In this document: in pieces, positions 47,467 through 58,448 of the stretch
How positions within the stretch are numbered: position 1 is the stretch's first letter
How the letters are laid out: the number at the start of each line of letters is the position of its first letter
From: Nematostella vectensis
Lineage: Eukaryota; Cnidaria; Anthozoa; Actiniaria; Edwardsiidae
Length of the DNA stretch: 64,000 bases
Reading direction: 5' to 3'
Assembly (NCBI RefSeq): GCF_932526225.1
Contig: NC_064048.1
Span: forward strand, 10,348,188 to 10,412,187
Program-made: the position numbers and the translations under genes
Notes under the pieces: generated by a model
Seen by the model: the letters and a program-made list of their open reading frames with translations, nothing else
Databases searched by the model: none
Told to the model about the DNA's origin: nothing

Positions 47467-48585
47467 TAGTCATCTCTGACTTTCAATTAAGGCACTGTTA
47501 TTACTGTAAGTAAAGTCAATTTTCTCATAATATACATGCACTGCTTGCTGATACCTGGGTATAATAAATTTCACCTTCTGTCATCAAAATAAACCAAGAT
47601 GTGATTGTTACAATATTTATAATCAATCACACATATTTGTAATATATCCGGTCCAGCAACGAATATTGGGGGTATGCCATTGTCTTTATTTACAGGCTAA
47701 AATTATATGGTTTTCAAAATTATTGGTTACATGCCCCACCACCCCCTGCTATGGTGCTGTACAATTCCACTTTCTGGTAAATTTGACAGTATTGCAGTAT
47801 TCTAGAAAAAGGGTTACCTTCTATATTTTCACATTGTTGTCTTTTTGATGTGGAAATGGTTGTAAGCATGATATACAGGCATGCACCCAGGATTGGCTAA
47901 GGGGGGGACGTGCAGTTATAGGTATAGATATATTGAAAAAGGATAGTATTTGGTGATAAGAAATCACCCATTTGTTGTGGCCAAAGGGGTGAGCATGCAT
48001 CCTGTACACCCTCTGTGTACTCGCCTGATATACATGCAAGAGAAAACTCATGAGTGAAGCATATGAGAATTTCTCAGTTTGCAGCACTGGTCGACACCTT
48101 AGTGCCAAGTGAGATCATATCTAGTTCTATCCAAACTTAGCAACTTATTGTAGGGATGAGTTTTGTGATGTTGTTGGAACAAAGCAATATTTTCATAATG
48201 CAATAATGCGATATTTTGTTTAGAACATTATTTATTGTTCCTTGGACTAATACTTTTTTTAGAAACTGCATAATATTATTATGGCAAGTATATTTATAAA
48301 GCCAAATATCAATGCACTTAAATTAAAATCAAATGTGATTACAGAACACCTATTCAATTTTTCCATTATCAACAAAGCATTTAAGCCCTTTCTTCTTATC
48401 TGTTATTATATTCAAGCAAAGAGCTGTATATGGATGGCCATGATGTACATAGATATTAGAAATTAGATATAGTTGACGAGCATCAAGAAACTATATGTAT
48501 TACATACGCTAAATGTGTAAAAAAAAACAGACCGTGTAAGTTTTTATACATGGCACACCAAATGCAAGTCGGAAATCCATGACCA

Positions 48586-49806
48586 CAAAGGTCAGGTCCC
48601 AAAAAGCTATACACACGTTACACTTCCCGTACAGCTACTGCGGAACATCAATAAAGATCTCCTGTTTTATTTAGGTCACAAAGGTCAAGTTCCAAAAAGC
48701 TATACACACATCACACTTCCCGTACATCTACTGCGGAACATCAATAAAGATCTCCTGTTTTATTTAGGTCACAAAGGTCAGGTCCCAAAAAGCTATACAC
48801 ACAACACACTTCCCGAACAGCTACTGCGGAACATCAATAAAGATCTCCTGTTTTATTTAGGTCACAAAGATCAGGTCCCAAAAAGCTATACACACATCAC
48901 ACTTCCCGTACAGCTACTGCGGAACATCAATAAAGATCTCCTGTTTTATTTAGGTCACAAAGGTCAAGTTCCAAAAAGCTATACACACATCACACTACCC
49001 GTACAGCTACTGCGGAACATCAATAAAGATCTCCTGTTTTATTTAGGTCACAAAGGTCAAGTTCCAAAAAGCTATACACACATCACACTACCCGTACAGC
49101 TACTGCGGAACATCAATAAAGATCTCCTGTTTTATTTAGGTCACAAAGGTCAGGTCCCAAAAAGCTATACACACATCACACTTCCCGTAGAGCTACTGCG
49201 GAACATCAATAAAGATCTCCTGTTTTATTTAGGTCACAAAGGTCAAGTCCCAAAAAGCTATACACACAACACACTTCCCGAACAGCTACTGCGGAACATC
49301 AATAAAGATCTCCTGTTTTATTTAGGTCACAAAGGTTCAAGTCCCAAAAAGCTATACACACATCACACTTCCCGTACAGCTACTGCGGAACATCTATAAA
49401 GATCTCCTGTTTTATTTAGGTCACAAAGGTCAGGTCCCAAAAAGCTATACACACATCACACTTCCCGTACAGATACTGCGGAACATCAATAAAGATCTCC
49501 TGTTTTATTTAGGTCACAAAGGTCAGGCCCCAAAAAGCTATACACACATCACACTTCCGTACAGCTACTGCGGAACATCAATAAAGATCTCCTGTTTTAT
49601 TTAGGTCACAAAGGTCAGGTCCCAAAAAGCTATACACACATTTTACTTCCCGTACAGATACTGCGGAACATCAATAAAGATCTCCTGTTTTATTTAGGTC
49701 ACAAAGGTCAGGTCCCAAAAAGCTAATCACACATTTTACTTCCCGTACAGATACTGCGGAACATCAATAAAGATCTCCTGTTTTATTTAGGTCAGGTCCC
49801 AAAAAG
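48586..49806 (+). repeat. 93-bp minisatellite, unit 3 (13 copies)
   Basis: Thirteen copies by the ACTGCGGAACAT landmark; some have gtacagatactgcgg or cccgaacagc variants. Half-site pairs retained. Confidence 0.93.
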
Positions 49807-49814
49807 TCATACAC

Positions 49815-50283
49815 ACTTTTTTAACAAAGGCTAATTTTCAGTTGAGTATTTTAAGGCGGAAAATGTTCTTAACAATTTAAATGTTATTGTATTTAAAAAT
49901 AAAGAATTACACAAATTATCAATAATAAAAATATATAAGGCTGTTTCTGAGAAACAGAACCAAAATATGAAAAATTCACGACTTTTCAGTTTTGGGGAAA
50001 ATTATGTGTGGAAAGACGGTTGCAATGGTAACATGGCGTCTCCTCGACATGTTATTTACATTAAAACGTCCGCAGATAGATTTGAGGAAAAGTCACCAAG
50101 TTTACGCCTCTTAGATGCTATGGTTCAGAAGTTATAGCAATTTTCTAGCCCCCCCCCCCCCTCCCCCCAAGTCTAAATAGGGTTAAAAAAGAAATATGTT
50201 TCTGCTATCTGGGCCTTGGCATGTTCTTTAAATTTGATGGAATCTCAGGCTGGATGTCCTTACAAAAAAAGGTGTATTAACAT
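49815..50283. mobile_element. ACACTCTTT-family MITE, unit 3
   Basis: Same insertion as in units 1, 2 and 4. Confidence 0.7.
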
Positions 50284-50472
50284 TACACTTCCCGTATAGC
50301 TGCTTAGGAAGATCAATAAAGATTCCAACACGTTGAATTCCTGTTTGAGGTCACGAGGTCAGGTCCAAAAAAGCTATATATACCGTACTGCAAATATTAG
50401 TTATCTATCTCGGGTTATTTCTGTGTGGATTCACCAAGTCTGAATACTCATCTACTGAGGGCGTACAGTGCA

Positions 50473-53400
50473 ATGAAGCTCTACTTGTTTGCGGTGATAG
50501 TTTTGGTCGGCCATTTTACTGTGCGTATTTCTACCTTTCATTACTTGGCCAGTTTTGCGTCTTGGTTTTGCTAGTGGAAGCTATGCACAGAATCTAACTA
50601 GTTATTTAAGTATAAATTTAAACATTCTTACCTTTTATTGTAGGTCTCTGCTGTAAAGGCCGATGAAGGTAGGTCTTATTTAATTTGTGATATTTCAAAG
50701 TAGGCTATTTTTGCATCCGCCTTAGTAGACATGTTACTACTCTAGAGCTACAAAGGATTAATCAAAGCTGGTATTATTTGGGTGACCTTCAAACCCACTC
50801 GGTCAATCTCTTGGATGCTTGGTCTAAGGACTCTTCAAGATTAGTCAGATGAAAATTTGAACAAGCGATCAAGTTTCTCTTGATAAAGAGAAACTTGGTC
50901 TTGCAACGATCAAGAAACGGCCGAATAAATATTTATATCTAGAAATATAGATAGAAATATTTATTCGGCCGTTTCTTGATCGTTGCAAGACCATGTAGCC
51001 ACAAAAATATAGGTTACATTAATGCTTCACGGGCCACGCTTTACGAGTCACACTTAGCACTTCATGTGTAACGCTTAACACTTCACAGGTAACGCTTCAC
51101 GGGTCATGCTTCACGGGTAACGTTTGAAGTCACGCTTCAAGGGTAACGCTTCAACAGTGACGCTTCGAGGGTCACGCTTTACGCTTCACGGGTCACACTA
51201 TAAAGGATCACAAAGGGGCACATAAAAAGCAGATTTAGACAACTTTATAACCTATACATCGTAAGATACATTCTTGTAATCTTTTTACTTTAAGGTTCTT
51301 GGGAAAAGATAAACACTAGTCCTGTGTGTTTCGGGGCAAAGAATGACAATTATGGAACGTTTAAGCCCACCCGCCATGGCTTCCTGGCTGCCGTGAAGCT
51401 TGTTCACAGAGTGGGCTACGTCGCAAATGGCCCTGATCAAACTGTTCGTAGCTATTGGGGCTCCAACAGAGAGCACCACAATCTGGACATTCTTGTGACA
51501 AATACCAGGAACGAAGTCATCTTCCCTCTAACTGGAGTGCGGTACGTTCTGGGGGGTGAGGGGGGAGAATGGGGTAGAGGGGGTGTGACATTCGAAGGCT
51601 AACGACTTCTAACAACTTCACATATGCCAGGCTCATTAACGCGTAAAACACAATGCAACAGTTGAATCAAGCCCTCCTGGCAATTTCAGAGCTTTTTATT
51701 AATGCATTCGAAGGCTAACAACTTTTAACAACTTCAAGAATGGTTCATTAACGAGTAATCCAGCTTTGTCGGGTTCGCTACGAATAGGCACGTGGAATAT
51801 ACACGGACATAAATTTTAATAAGGAGCTGAGAAATAAGTTTAAGTCAAATTGAAATAATAAAACATGACATATTTGGAGTTGTTGAGACACACGTATCCA
51901 AGAGTTTGATCTAGCAGTCATGAAAACAAGACCAAAGACGCCGGAAAAAATATATATATATATATATTCGGGAGGGATAGCACTCTGTATAAACAATCGA
52001 CTAAAAGAAGGAGTTGTGTATATACCCAGTGAAAACAAAAATGTGATTTGGTGTAAGCATAATTAAAATAACCTTTTTCGGTACAGAAAAGGATATCTAC
52101 CTGGGCACAGTCTATTTCAGTCCTTGTACGTTTGAACAGGCTAACAACAAAGATTATATAATTATCTGACCTAGAGGTGGAAATTATGAAATTCTCGGCC
52201 GAGGGTAACTTGATCCTACAAGGTGATTTAAATGGAAGAACAGGAGAAGTGGCTGAGCAAATTCTTTTTGACGATTATAGGTTTTTAGACCTACCTGATG
52301 ACTACGATTAGAGATATTAGGAAGATAAAAACTGCACGGATAGCATAGGAAAAGATTTGGTTGAATTATGCAGCGAAAGCAAGCGAAGAATAGCAAACGT
52401 AAGAACGATTGGTTATTTGATTGGTAAAATTGCCTGTTTTCAATACAATTGATGTAGTATGGTGGGTTATGTTATATGTAGTAATCAAATCCTCCAATTC
52501 TCCTCCAAACTCCAAAAGTGAAAGAACAGAGAAAGAAAAGAGAAAGTGAAAAAGCAAGGTTTAAATATCAGAATATCCGGAAAAAAACAGAAACAAAGCC
52601 TGGTTTGATGAGGAATGCCGACAGGAAAAAGAAAACCTAAAATCGATTGGGAGAAGAGTATGTAGCTTTTATGATGTTTCCGAATTAAGGCATGAACTTT
52701 TAATAAAGAAAAAGAATTTTAGGAAATTATGCCAACGCAAGAAATACAACAACACGCAGTCCAAAATGCGTAACATAGATTTTAAAGACAGCAAGAAGCT
52801 CTGGCGGTCGTTAAAAATATTTTTGAAAAAAATGATTCTCAGCAAAAATGTCCGGTCGAATTAGACACATTTTATTTCACATTTTTTAAAAGGAGCTGAA
52901 TGATAACGCAAAAACAAACCGAGTAATACCAAGAAATGTCGACGCAGTCAATGGCCCTTTAGACTCGGACATAGCACCCGAGGAAGTGGAAACTGCAATA
53001 GGAAATTTAAAAAAATAATAAAGCGTCGGGACATGATAATATCCTGAATATATTATAAAAATATGGAAAATACACCTTAGTTTCTTACATCACTTGATTG
53101 TTTAACATAATTCTTACATCAGGCAGTTTTCCACAAGAGTGGAACTTGGGCTTTTTTATACCAATATTTAAAAAAGGGGAACACTAATGTCGATAACCTC
53201 AGAGGAATAACCCTTTTGTCATGCCTGAGCAAATTATTTACATCCATTCTTAACACCAGATTGTATAATTATTTAGAGCAAAACGGATACATAAAAAAAG
53301 AGCAAGGGAGCTTTAGAAAGAAATATTATTAGCAATTGACAGCATATTTATTCTGAAAGCTATTATAGATAGAGTAGTTGTCTCTAGAGGGTGGGAGAGG

Positions 53401-53993
53401 GGGCTATTAGAGAGACGGACACAAATAGAGATGGGGCACTTAAAACAGCATTAAACAGAAAGCTCTTAGTATTTCTTATAGCCTATATATAATAAATAAC
53501 TTGAAAAATGAATGTGTTCTTTGGGGCTGGTATCTTTTTTTATTATCCCGAGTTGAGGTGGTTGTCGTTATTTTTATCGCGGAAAACCATTTAGTGAACG
53601 GGCGCCTTCTTGGATTTTTAAAGCTTTCTCAGCCAAGGACCGCACGCTTAAAAAATTCCAAGATGGAGATATCTCCCGAACAAACAAAGTTTTCCCGATA
53701 AAAAGTTCAAGAACCGCGTGGACTGGTTTTAGCAGGCTATAACTTGATGCATTTACGTTGATCTGTTACGTTGTCACAGGTACATGGGTGTTAGCAACCC
53801 TGGTCGGTGGTACGAAATGGACGCCTTCAACGCCTTGTCCCCCGAGCTCGTTCTACAACACGGGTTTGACAAGGGGTACTACGTCGGCCCCCAGTCAATA
53901 CTGCGAGTGTGGTATGGGGAGGATCTGTACAACTACACCGAGTCGGATAACTCGGGCACAGAATGCGTTGATGTCTATGGATACTTCATCTGA
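50473..53993 (+). CDS. Secreted protein, tandem family copy 3 (function unknown)
   Basis: Exons 50473-50520, 50644-50668, 51295-51541, 53780-53993; 177 residues with signal peptide MKLYLFAVIVLVGHFT and mature part starting after VKA. It is the most diverged copy: E at 28, S at 33, V at 64, GPDQTV around 69-74, EHHN at 84-87, GV at 110-111, SP at 127-128, Q at 145 and I at 147. Both cysteines and the NYT sequon are kept. Changes are mostly at polar positions between the conserved blocks. Intron 3 is 2.2 kb because of a decayed LINE. ATTAAA at 54035-54040 may be the poly(A) signal. Confidence 0.82.
50897..50992. other. Perfect palindrome, 38-bp arms, unit 3
   Basis: Arms 50897-50934 and 50955-50992 are exact complements (GGTCTTGCAACGATCAAG... 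/ ...CTTGATCGTTGCAAGACC) around 20 bases. Unit 4 has the same structure at 58868-58963 with one mismatch. Units 1 and 2 have only the right arm. Confidence 0.92.
51745..53500 (+). mobile_element. Decayed LINE in intron 3 of copy 3
   Basis: Recognisable pieces in broken frames: endonuclease start (GTWNIHGH), GVVETHVSKS, EIMKFSAEGNLILQGDLN, then reverse-transcriptase pieces (WNLGFFIPIFKKG, NLRGITLLSCLSKLF). Many stops and frameshifts. The order endonuclease then reverse transcriptase on the + strand marks an APE-type non-LTR element. Confidence 0.8.
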
Positions 53994-55560
53994 TTACCGG
54001 ATCACCAAGCTACCATATATAAGAACTGATGATTATTAAATGTGTCAATCATTCACTCATTTTAAAAACTGTCGTTTTCTTGCTTGCTCGGGCTATTTTC
54101 CTTATCAGGACATAGTATATTTGGGATTCCACTTCAATCATTACTTCGCTTTTTTGTTGCACTAGAACAGTGTACGTCTCGAATTTTCACACAAACTTGC
54201 AGGAATTCGTGTTTGTTAACTACATTTTTTGGCAGCCATTTTGAAAATAGGCCCAGACCCTAAGGATTAGAATATCACAGATTTCCCCCGAAACGCCCAG
54301 GCCCTTTTAAGACTTTTGTGACTGCGGAGATTCTTTATTTTCTGAGAACAAATTTGAGGCTTTAGGGATGGGTAGGGCCATTCATCCCACAGGTAGCCCA
54401 GGCAATGCATCTGTTAACCGATGAGAAATAACAGTGTTTGTATGAGCAGATTGGAGTGATTTCTAAGCCCGCTATTTGCCGTGTGTTTTATTGTGAATAT
54501 CAATAAATTAAATACAAACTTCCAACATCTTCTTGTGTTTTTTAATATCTAGAGTTTTATTACGGTTTTTTTCTTGAAAAACATATCAGCACCCTTCCCA
54601 AAAAAACACACTTTACCATGTAAGGAGATAAAAAATTACAACTCATAACTTGTTTATTCGGTTTACAACTCCCTGGGCAAGTAACAAACGCCGGGGCGTG
54701 TCTAGAGACAAACAGGGGTGGAGTCCGGAGTAGTAATTCACTGACAAGCTCACAGCGACATTCTTAGCTCTTGCAATAGGTCACTACATCCATCTCGAAA
54801 CTTTTTCTAACCGCCTTCTCAAATAACAAAGAAGGGGTCAACCGAGTCGAACTCATTTCGTCACATGAGAAGGGTGGGGTCCGGACCTCCCCTCCCCCCA
54901 TGGGCACGCGCCTCATATCAATATTTGGGTGACCTTCAAACCTGCTCGGTCAATCTCTTGGAGGCCTGGGTCTCAGGGCTTTTCAAGATTAGTGAGATAA
55001 AGATTTGACCAAGCGGTCAATTTTTTCTTGACAAACTCTCGCCTCGAGTCTCAAATTGACAGGAATCAGCATTTTCACCATGTTTTCTGGAGATCAGGGA
55101 GCGAAAAAAGTTTAGCACTTCTATATATGGGTACCAATGCCCATATAGGGTAATAAAAACGAAGGACACTATCCATGGGGAATATGTTTGATATGGAAAC
55201 GAATTTTAAATTAAAATTAAAAATGATTGATACCTTATTTTGCAATTACTTTATTTACAACAAACATTTTTTTCTTCAAGAAGTAAGCAGTGTGTGCCCC
55301 GACAAAACGAATTACAAATTTCCTGAAATTCATACATAAATATGTAAAAACTTGTCCTGGAAGATGATTTTAAGAAAAATTGCACCTTAACTTTGAATGT
55401 CGTCCTTGTTTGGTTTCCATCAAAAGTGTTAAGCGGAGCACTAACAGCTAACATTAGTTGGCGGCTCCTTGATGCCGACGTCGTTGCGCTTATTTTAGCG
55501 GCGGTTGATGCATTGATGCTAATATTGTACAATACATTGGCATTTTTATCCTGCTTTTAG
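53994..55560. repeat. 3' tail of unit 3, duplicated after unit 4
   Basis: Matches 62799-64000 closely, except that it holds a 282-bp insertion (54914-55195). No gene supported. Confidence 0.75.
54914..55195. mobile_element. MITE of the chromodomain transposon, with paralogous empty site
   Basis: CATATCAATATTTGGG to GTTTGATATG. Flanks cgcct | gaaacg are contiguous at 63684/63685 in the duplicated tail, so the ends are exact and there is no target duplication. Inner part carries the relic of the chromodomain gene start. Confidence 0.88.
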
Positions 55561-56400
55561 CAGGATTTATAACAATGTCAAAATTTTATTCTTCGACTTC
55601 ATAAAAAAAGACTTAAAAGCTATTGAAATAATTACGTGATCTCTCCGCATGCACCTATTGCTAACGCTGGGTGTGGTCCAGTGTAGTAATTTATTCACCT
55701 CGTATTAAAGCCGCGTCGTCACCAGTTTACTTCCGGTCGATTATGTAAAAATCTCCGATAATTTTTAACGGAAAACACGAAAAATATTTCAAAATATAGA
55801 AAGCAGTGTGTCTATTGGAAGTTTCTTTGAGGATGTGATAGATAATTAAGAGCGGATGGCCTGTTAAACATCTCGGATCTTAATAGATTCTTTTGTCTTT
55901 TAAGGTTTCCGTCGGACCTCCGGAAGTAAACTGGTGACAATGCGGCTTAAAGGGCAGACGATTGTAAGTAAAATTTTTTGTTAATTTCACTTATTGCAAT
56001 GGGCAAAATAACGTCCGAAGTCCCTAAATTCTAAGAACATGTCAAAGCCCAATTATCATGGGCAAAATATTTATGATACACTAATACTAATTAGATTTTT
56101 TTTTACATATTTTGATTGTTTAAACCCTCGTGAAATCGAACCCTTACTTTAATATAAAACAAAACAAAACGTAAAAATAACGTCGATGACGTCATGAATA
56201 AAAAAGACTTCGCCCTACGCAGGAGGCGCAACAGCAGTTGCGGAAGATGGGAATTTAACATTTCTGCTACCAAACAATATGGTCTACATGTTTGCTATTG
56301 CATAGGCTCCTTCAAAAAAGCTTATATAAAACTAACGTGCTAGTATGGCCATAAGAGAATCTACAAAGTATCGAGAAAGTAGCAGACCCTCAGAGAATTT
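55561..56400. other. Spacer before unit 4
   Basis: No gene. Contains a TTAA-flanked MITE (55705-55950) and a perfect TGACGTCA (about 56187-56194), the CREB/ATF site, within a short CpG-richer stretch. Confidence 0.45.
55705..55950. mobile_element. MITE with TTAA flanks
   Basis: Inverted ends about 30 bp long: GCCGCGTCGTCACCAGTTTA after TTAA at 55705-55708, and the complement ...CTGGTGACAATGCGGC before TTAA at 55947-55950. A TTAA duplication is typical of piggyBac-type elements. Non-coding. Confidence 0.8.
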
Positions 56401-56407
56401 GTGACCA

Positions 56408-57792
56408 AGTACAAACACTTCCCGTACAGCTGCTGCGGAAAATCAATGAAGATCCTCTGCTTTAATGTAAAAGGTTCAAGTCCCAGATAGCTATACACAC
56501 ATTTCACTTCCCGTACAGCTACTGCGGAACATCAATAAAGATCTCCTGTTTTATTTAGGTCACAAAGGTCAAGTTCCAAAAAGCTATACACACATCACAC
56601 TTCCCGTACAGCTACTGCGGAACATCAATAAAGATCTCCTGTTTAATTTAGGTCACAAAGGTCAAGTTCCAAAAAGCTATACACACAACACACTTCCCGT
56701 ACAGCTACTGCGGAAACGATCAATAAAGATCTCCTGTTTTATTTAGGTCACAAAGGTCAGGTCCCAAAAAGCTATACACACAACACACTTCCCGTACAGC
56801 TACTGCGGAAACGATCAATAAAGATCTCCTGTTTTATTTAGGTCACAAATGCCAAATCCCAAAAAGCTATACACACAACACACTTCCCGTACAGCTACTG
56901 CGGAAACGATCAATAAAGATCTCCTGTTTTATTTAGGTCACAAAGGTTCAAGTTCCAAAAAGCTATACACACATCACACTTCCGGTACAGCTACTGCGGA
57001 ACATCAATAAAGATCTCCTGTTTAATTTAGGTCACAAAGGTTCAAGTTCCAAAAAGCTATACACACATTACACTTCCCGTACAGCTACTGCGGAACATCA
57101 ATAAAGATCTCCTGTTTTATTTAGGTCACAAAGGTCAAGTTCCAAAAAGCTTTACACACATTTTACTTCCCGTACAGCTACTGCGGAACATCAATAAAGA
57201 TCTCCTGTTTTATTTAGGTCACAAAGGTCAGGTCCCAAAAAGCTATACACACAACACACTTCCCGTACAGCTACTGCGGAACATCAATAAAGATCTCCTG
57301 TTTTATTTAGGTCACAAAGGTCAGGTCCCAAAAAGCTATACACACATCACACTTCCGGTGCAGCTACTGCGGAACATCAATAAAGATCTCCTGTTTTATT
57401 TAGGTCACAAAGGTCAAGTTCCAAAAAGCTATACACACAACACACTTCCCGTACAGCTACTGCGGAACATCAATAAAGATCTCCTGTTTTATTTAGGTCA
57501 CAAAGGTCAGGTCCGAAAAAGCTATACACACATTACACTTCCCGTACAGCTACTGCGGAACATCAATAAAGATCTCCTGTTTTATTAAGGTCACAATGGT
57601 CAGGTCCCAAAAAGCTATACACACATTACACTCCCGTACAGCTACTGCGGAAAAGATCAATAAAGATCCCCTGTTTTATTAAGGTCACAAAGGTCAGGTC
57701 CCAAAAAGCTATACACACATTACACTCCCGTACAGCTACTGCGGAAAAGATCAATAAAGATCTCCTGTTTTATTTAGGTCAGGTCCCAAAAA
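56408..57792 (+). repeat. 93-bp minisatellite, unit 4 (15 copies)
   Basis: Fifteen copies, including some with an extra base pair (cggaaacgatcaataaag) and two with cggaaaagatc. Since 93 is 31 codons, a frame (VQLLRNINKDLLFYLGHKGQ...) stays open across neighbouring copies; it is not supported as a gene. Confidence 0.93.
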
Positions 57793-57799
57793 GTCATAC

Positions 57800-58257
57800 G
57801 CTCTTTTTTAACAAAGTCTAATTTTCAGTTGGAAACTGAGCATTTTCAGGCTGAAAATGTTCTTAAATTTAAATGTTATTGTTTACTTAGAGAATTACAC
57901 AATTTATCAATAATAAAAATGTATAAGGTTTTTTCTAAGAAACAGAACCAAAGTATTAACAATTCACTAGTTTTTAGTTTTGGGGAAAATTATGTGTAAA
58001 AAGGACGGTTGCCATGGTAACATGGAGCGTCATTTACATTAAAACGTCTGCAGATAGATTTGAGGAAAAGTTACCAAGTTTACGCCTCTTATCTGCTATG
58101 GTTCAGAAGTTATAGCAATTTTCGAGCCCCCCCCCCCCTCCCCCCAAGTCTGAATAGGGTTAAAAAAGCACTATGTTTCTGCTATCTGGGCCTCGGCATG
58201 TTCTTAAAATTTGGTGAAATCTCAGGCTGGATGTCCTTACAAAAAAGGTGTATTAAC
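57800..58257. mobile_element. ACACTCTTT-family MITE, unit 4
   Basis: Same insertion as in units 1-3, slightly more diverged. Confidence 0.7.
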
Positions 58258-58448
58258 ATTACACTTCCCGTATAGCTGCTTAGGAAGATCAATAAAGATT
58301 CCAACACGTTGAATTCCTGTTTGAGGTCACGAGGTCAGGTCCGAAAAAGCTATATATACCGTACTGCAAATATTAGTTATCTATCTCGGGTTATTTCTGT
58401 GTGGATTCACCAAGTCTGAATATTCGTCTATTGAGGGCGTACAGTGCA

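Larger units (their letters stand above)
47467..56400 (+). repeat. Tandem unit 3 (about 8.9 kb)
   Basis: Left leader as in units 1 and 2; from the palindrome in intron 2 onward it resembles unit 4. It carries a LINE remnant in intron 3 and a different 3' tail (from about 53994), which recurs after unit 4. The right border is set where the 93-bp array of unit 4 begins. Confidence 0.7.

Noticed and set aside
36866-57792. CRISPR-like array
   Set aside because: Repeats are contiguous 93-bp units without spacers, in animal DNA.
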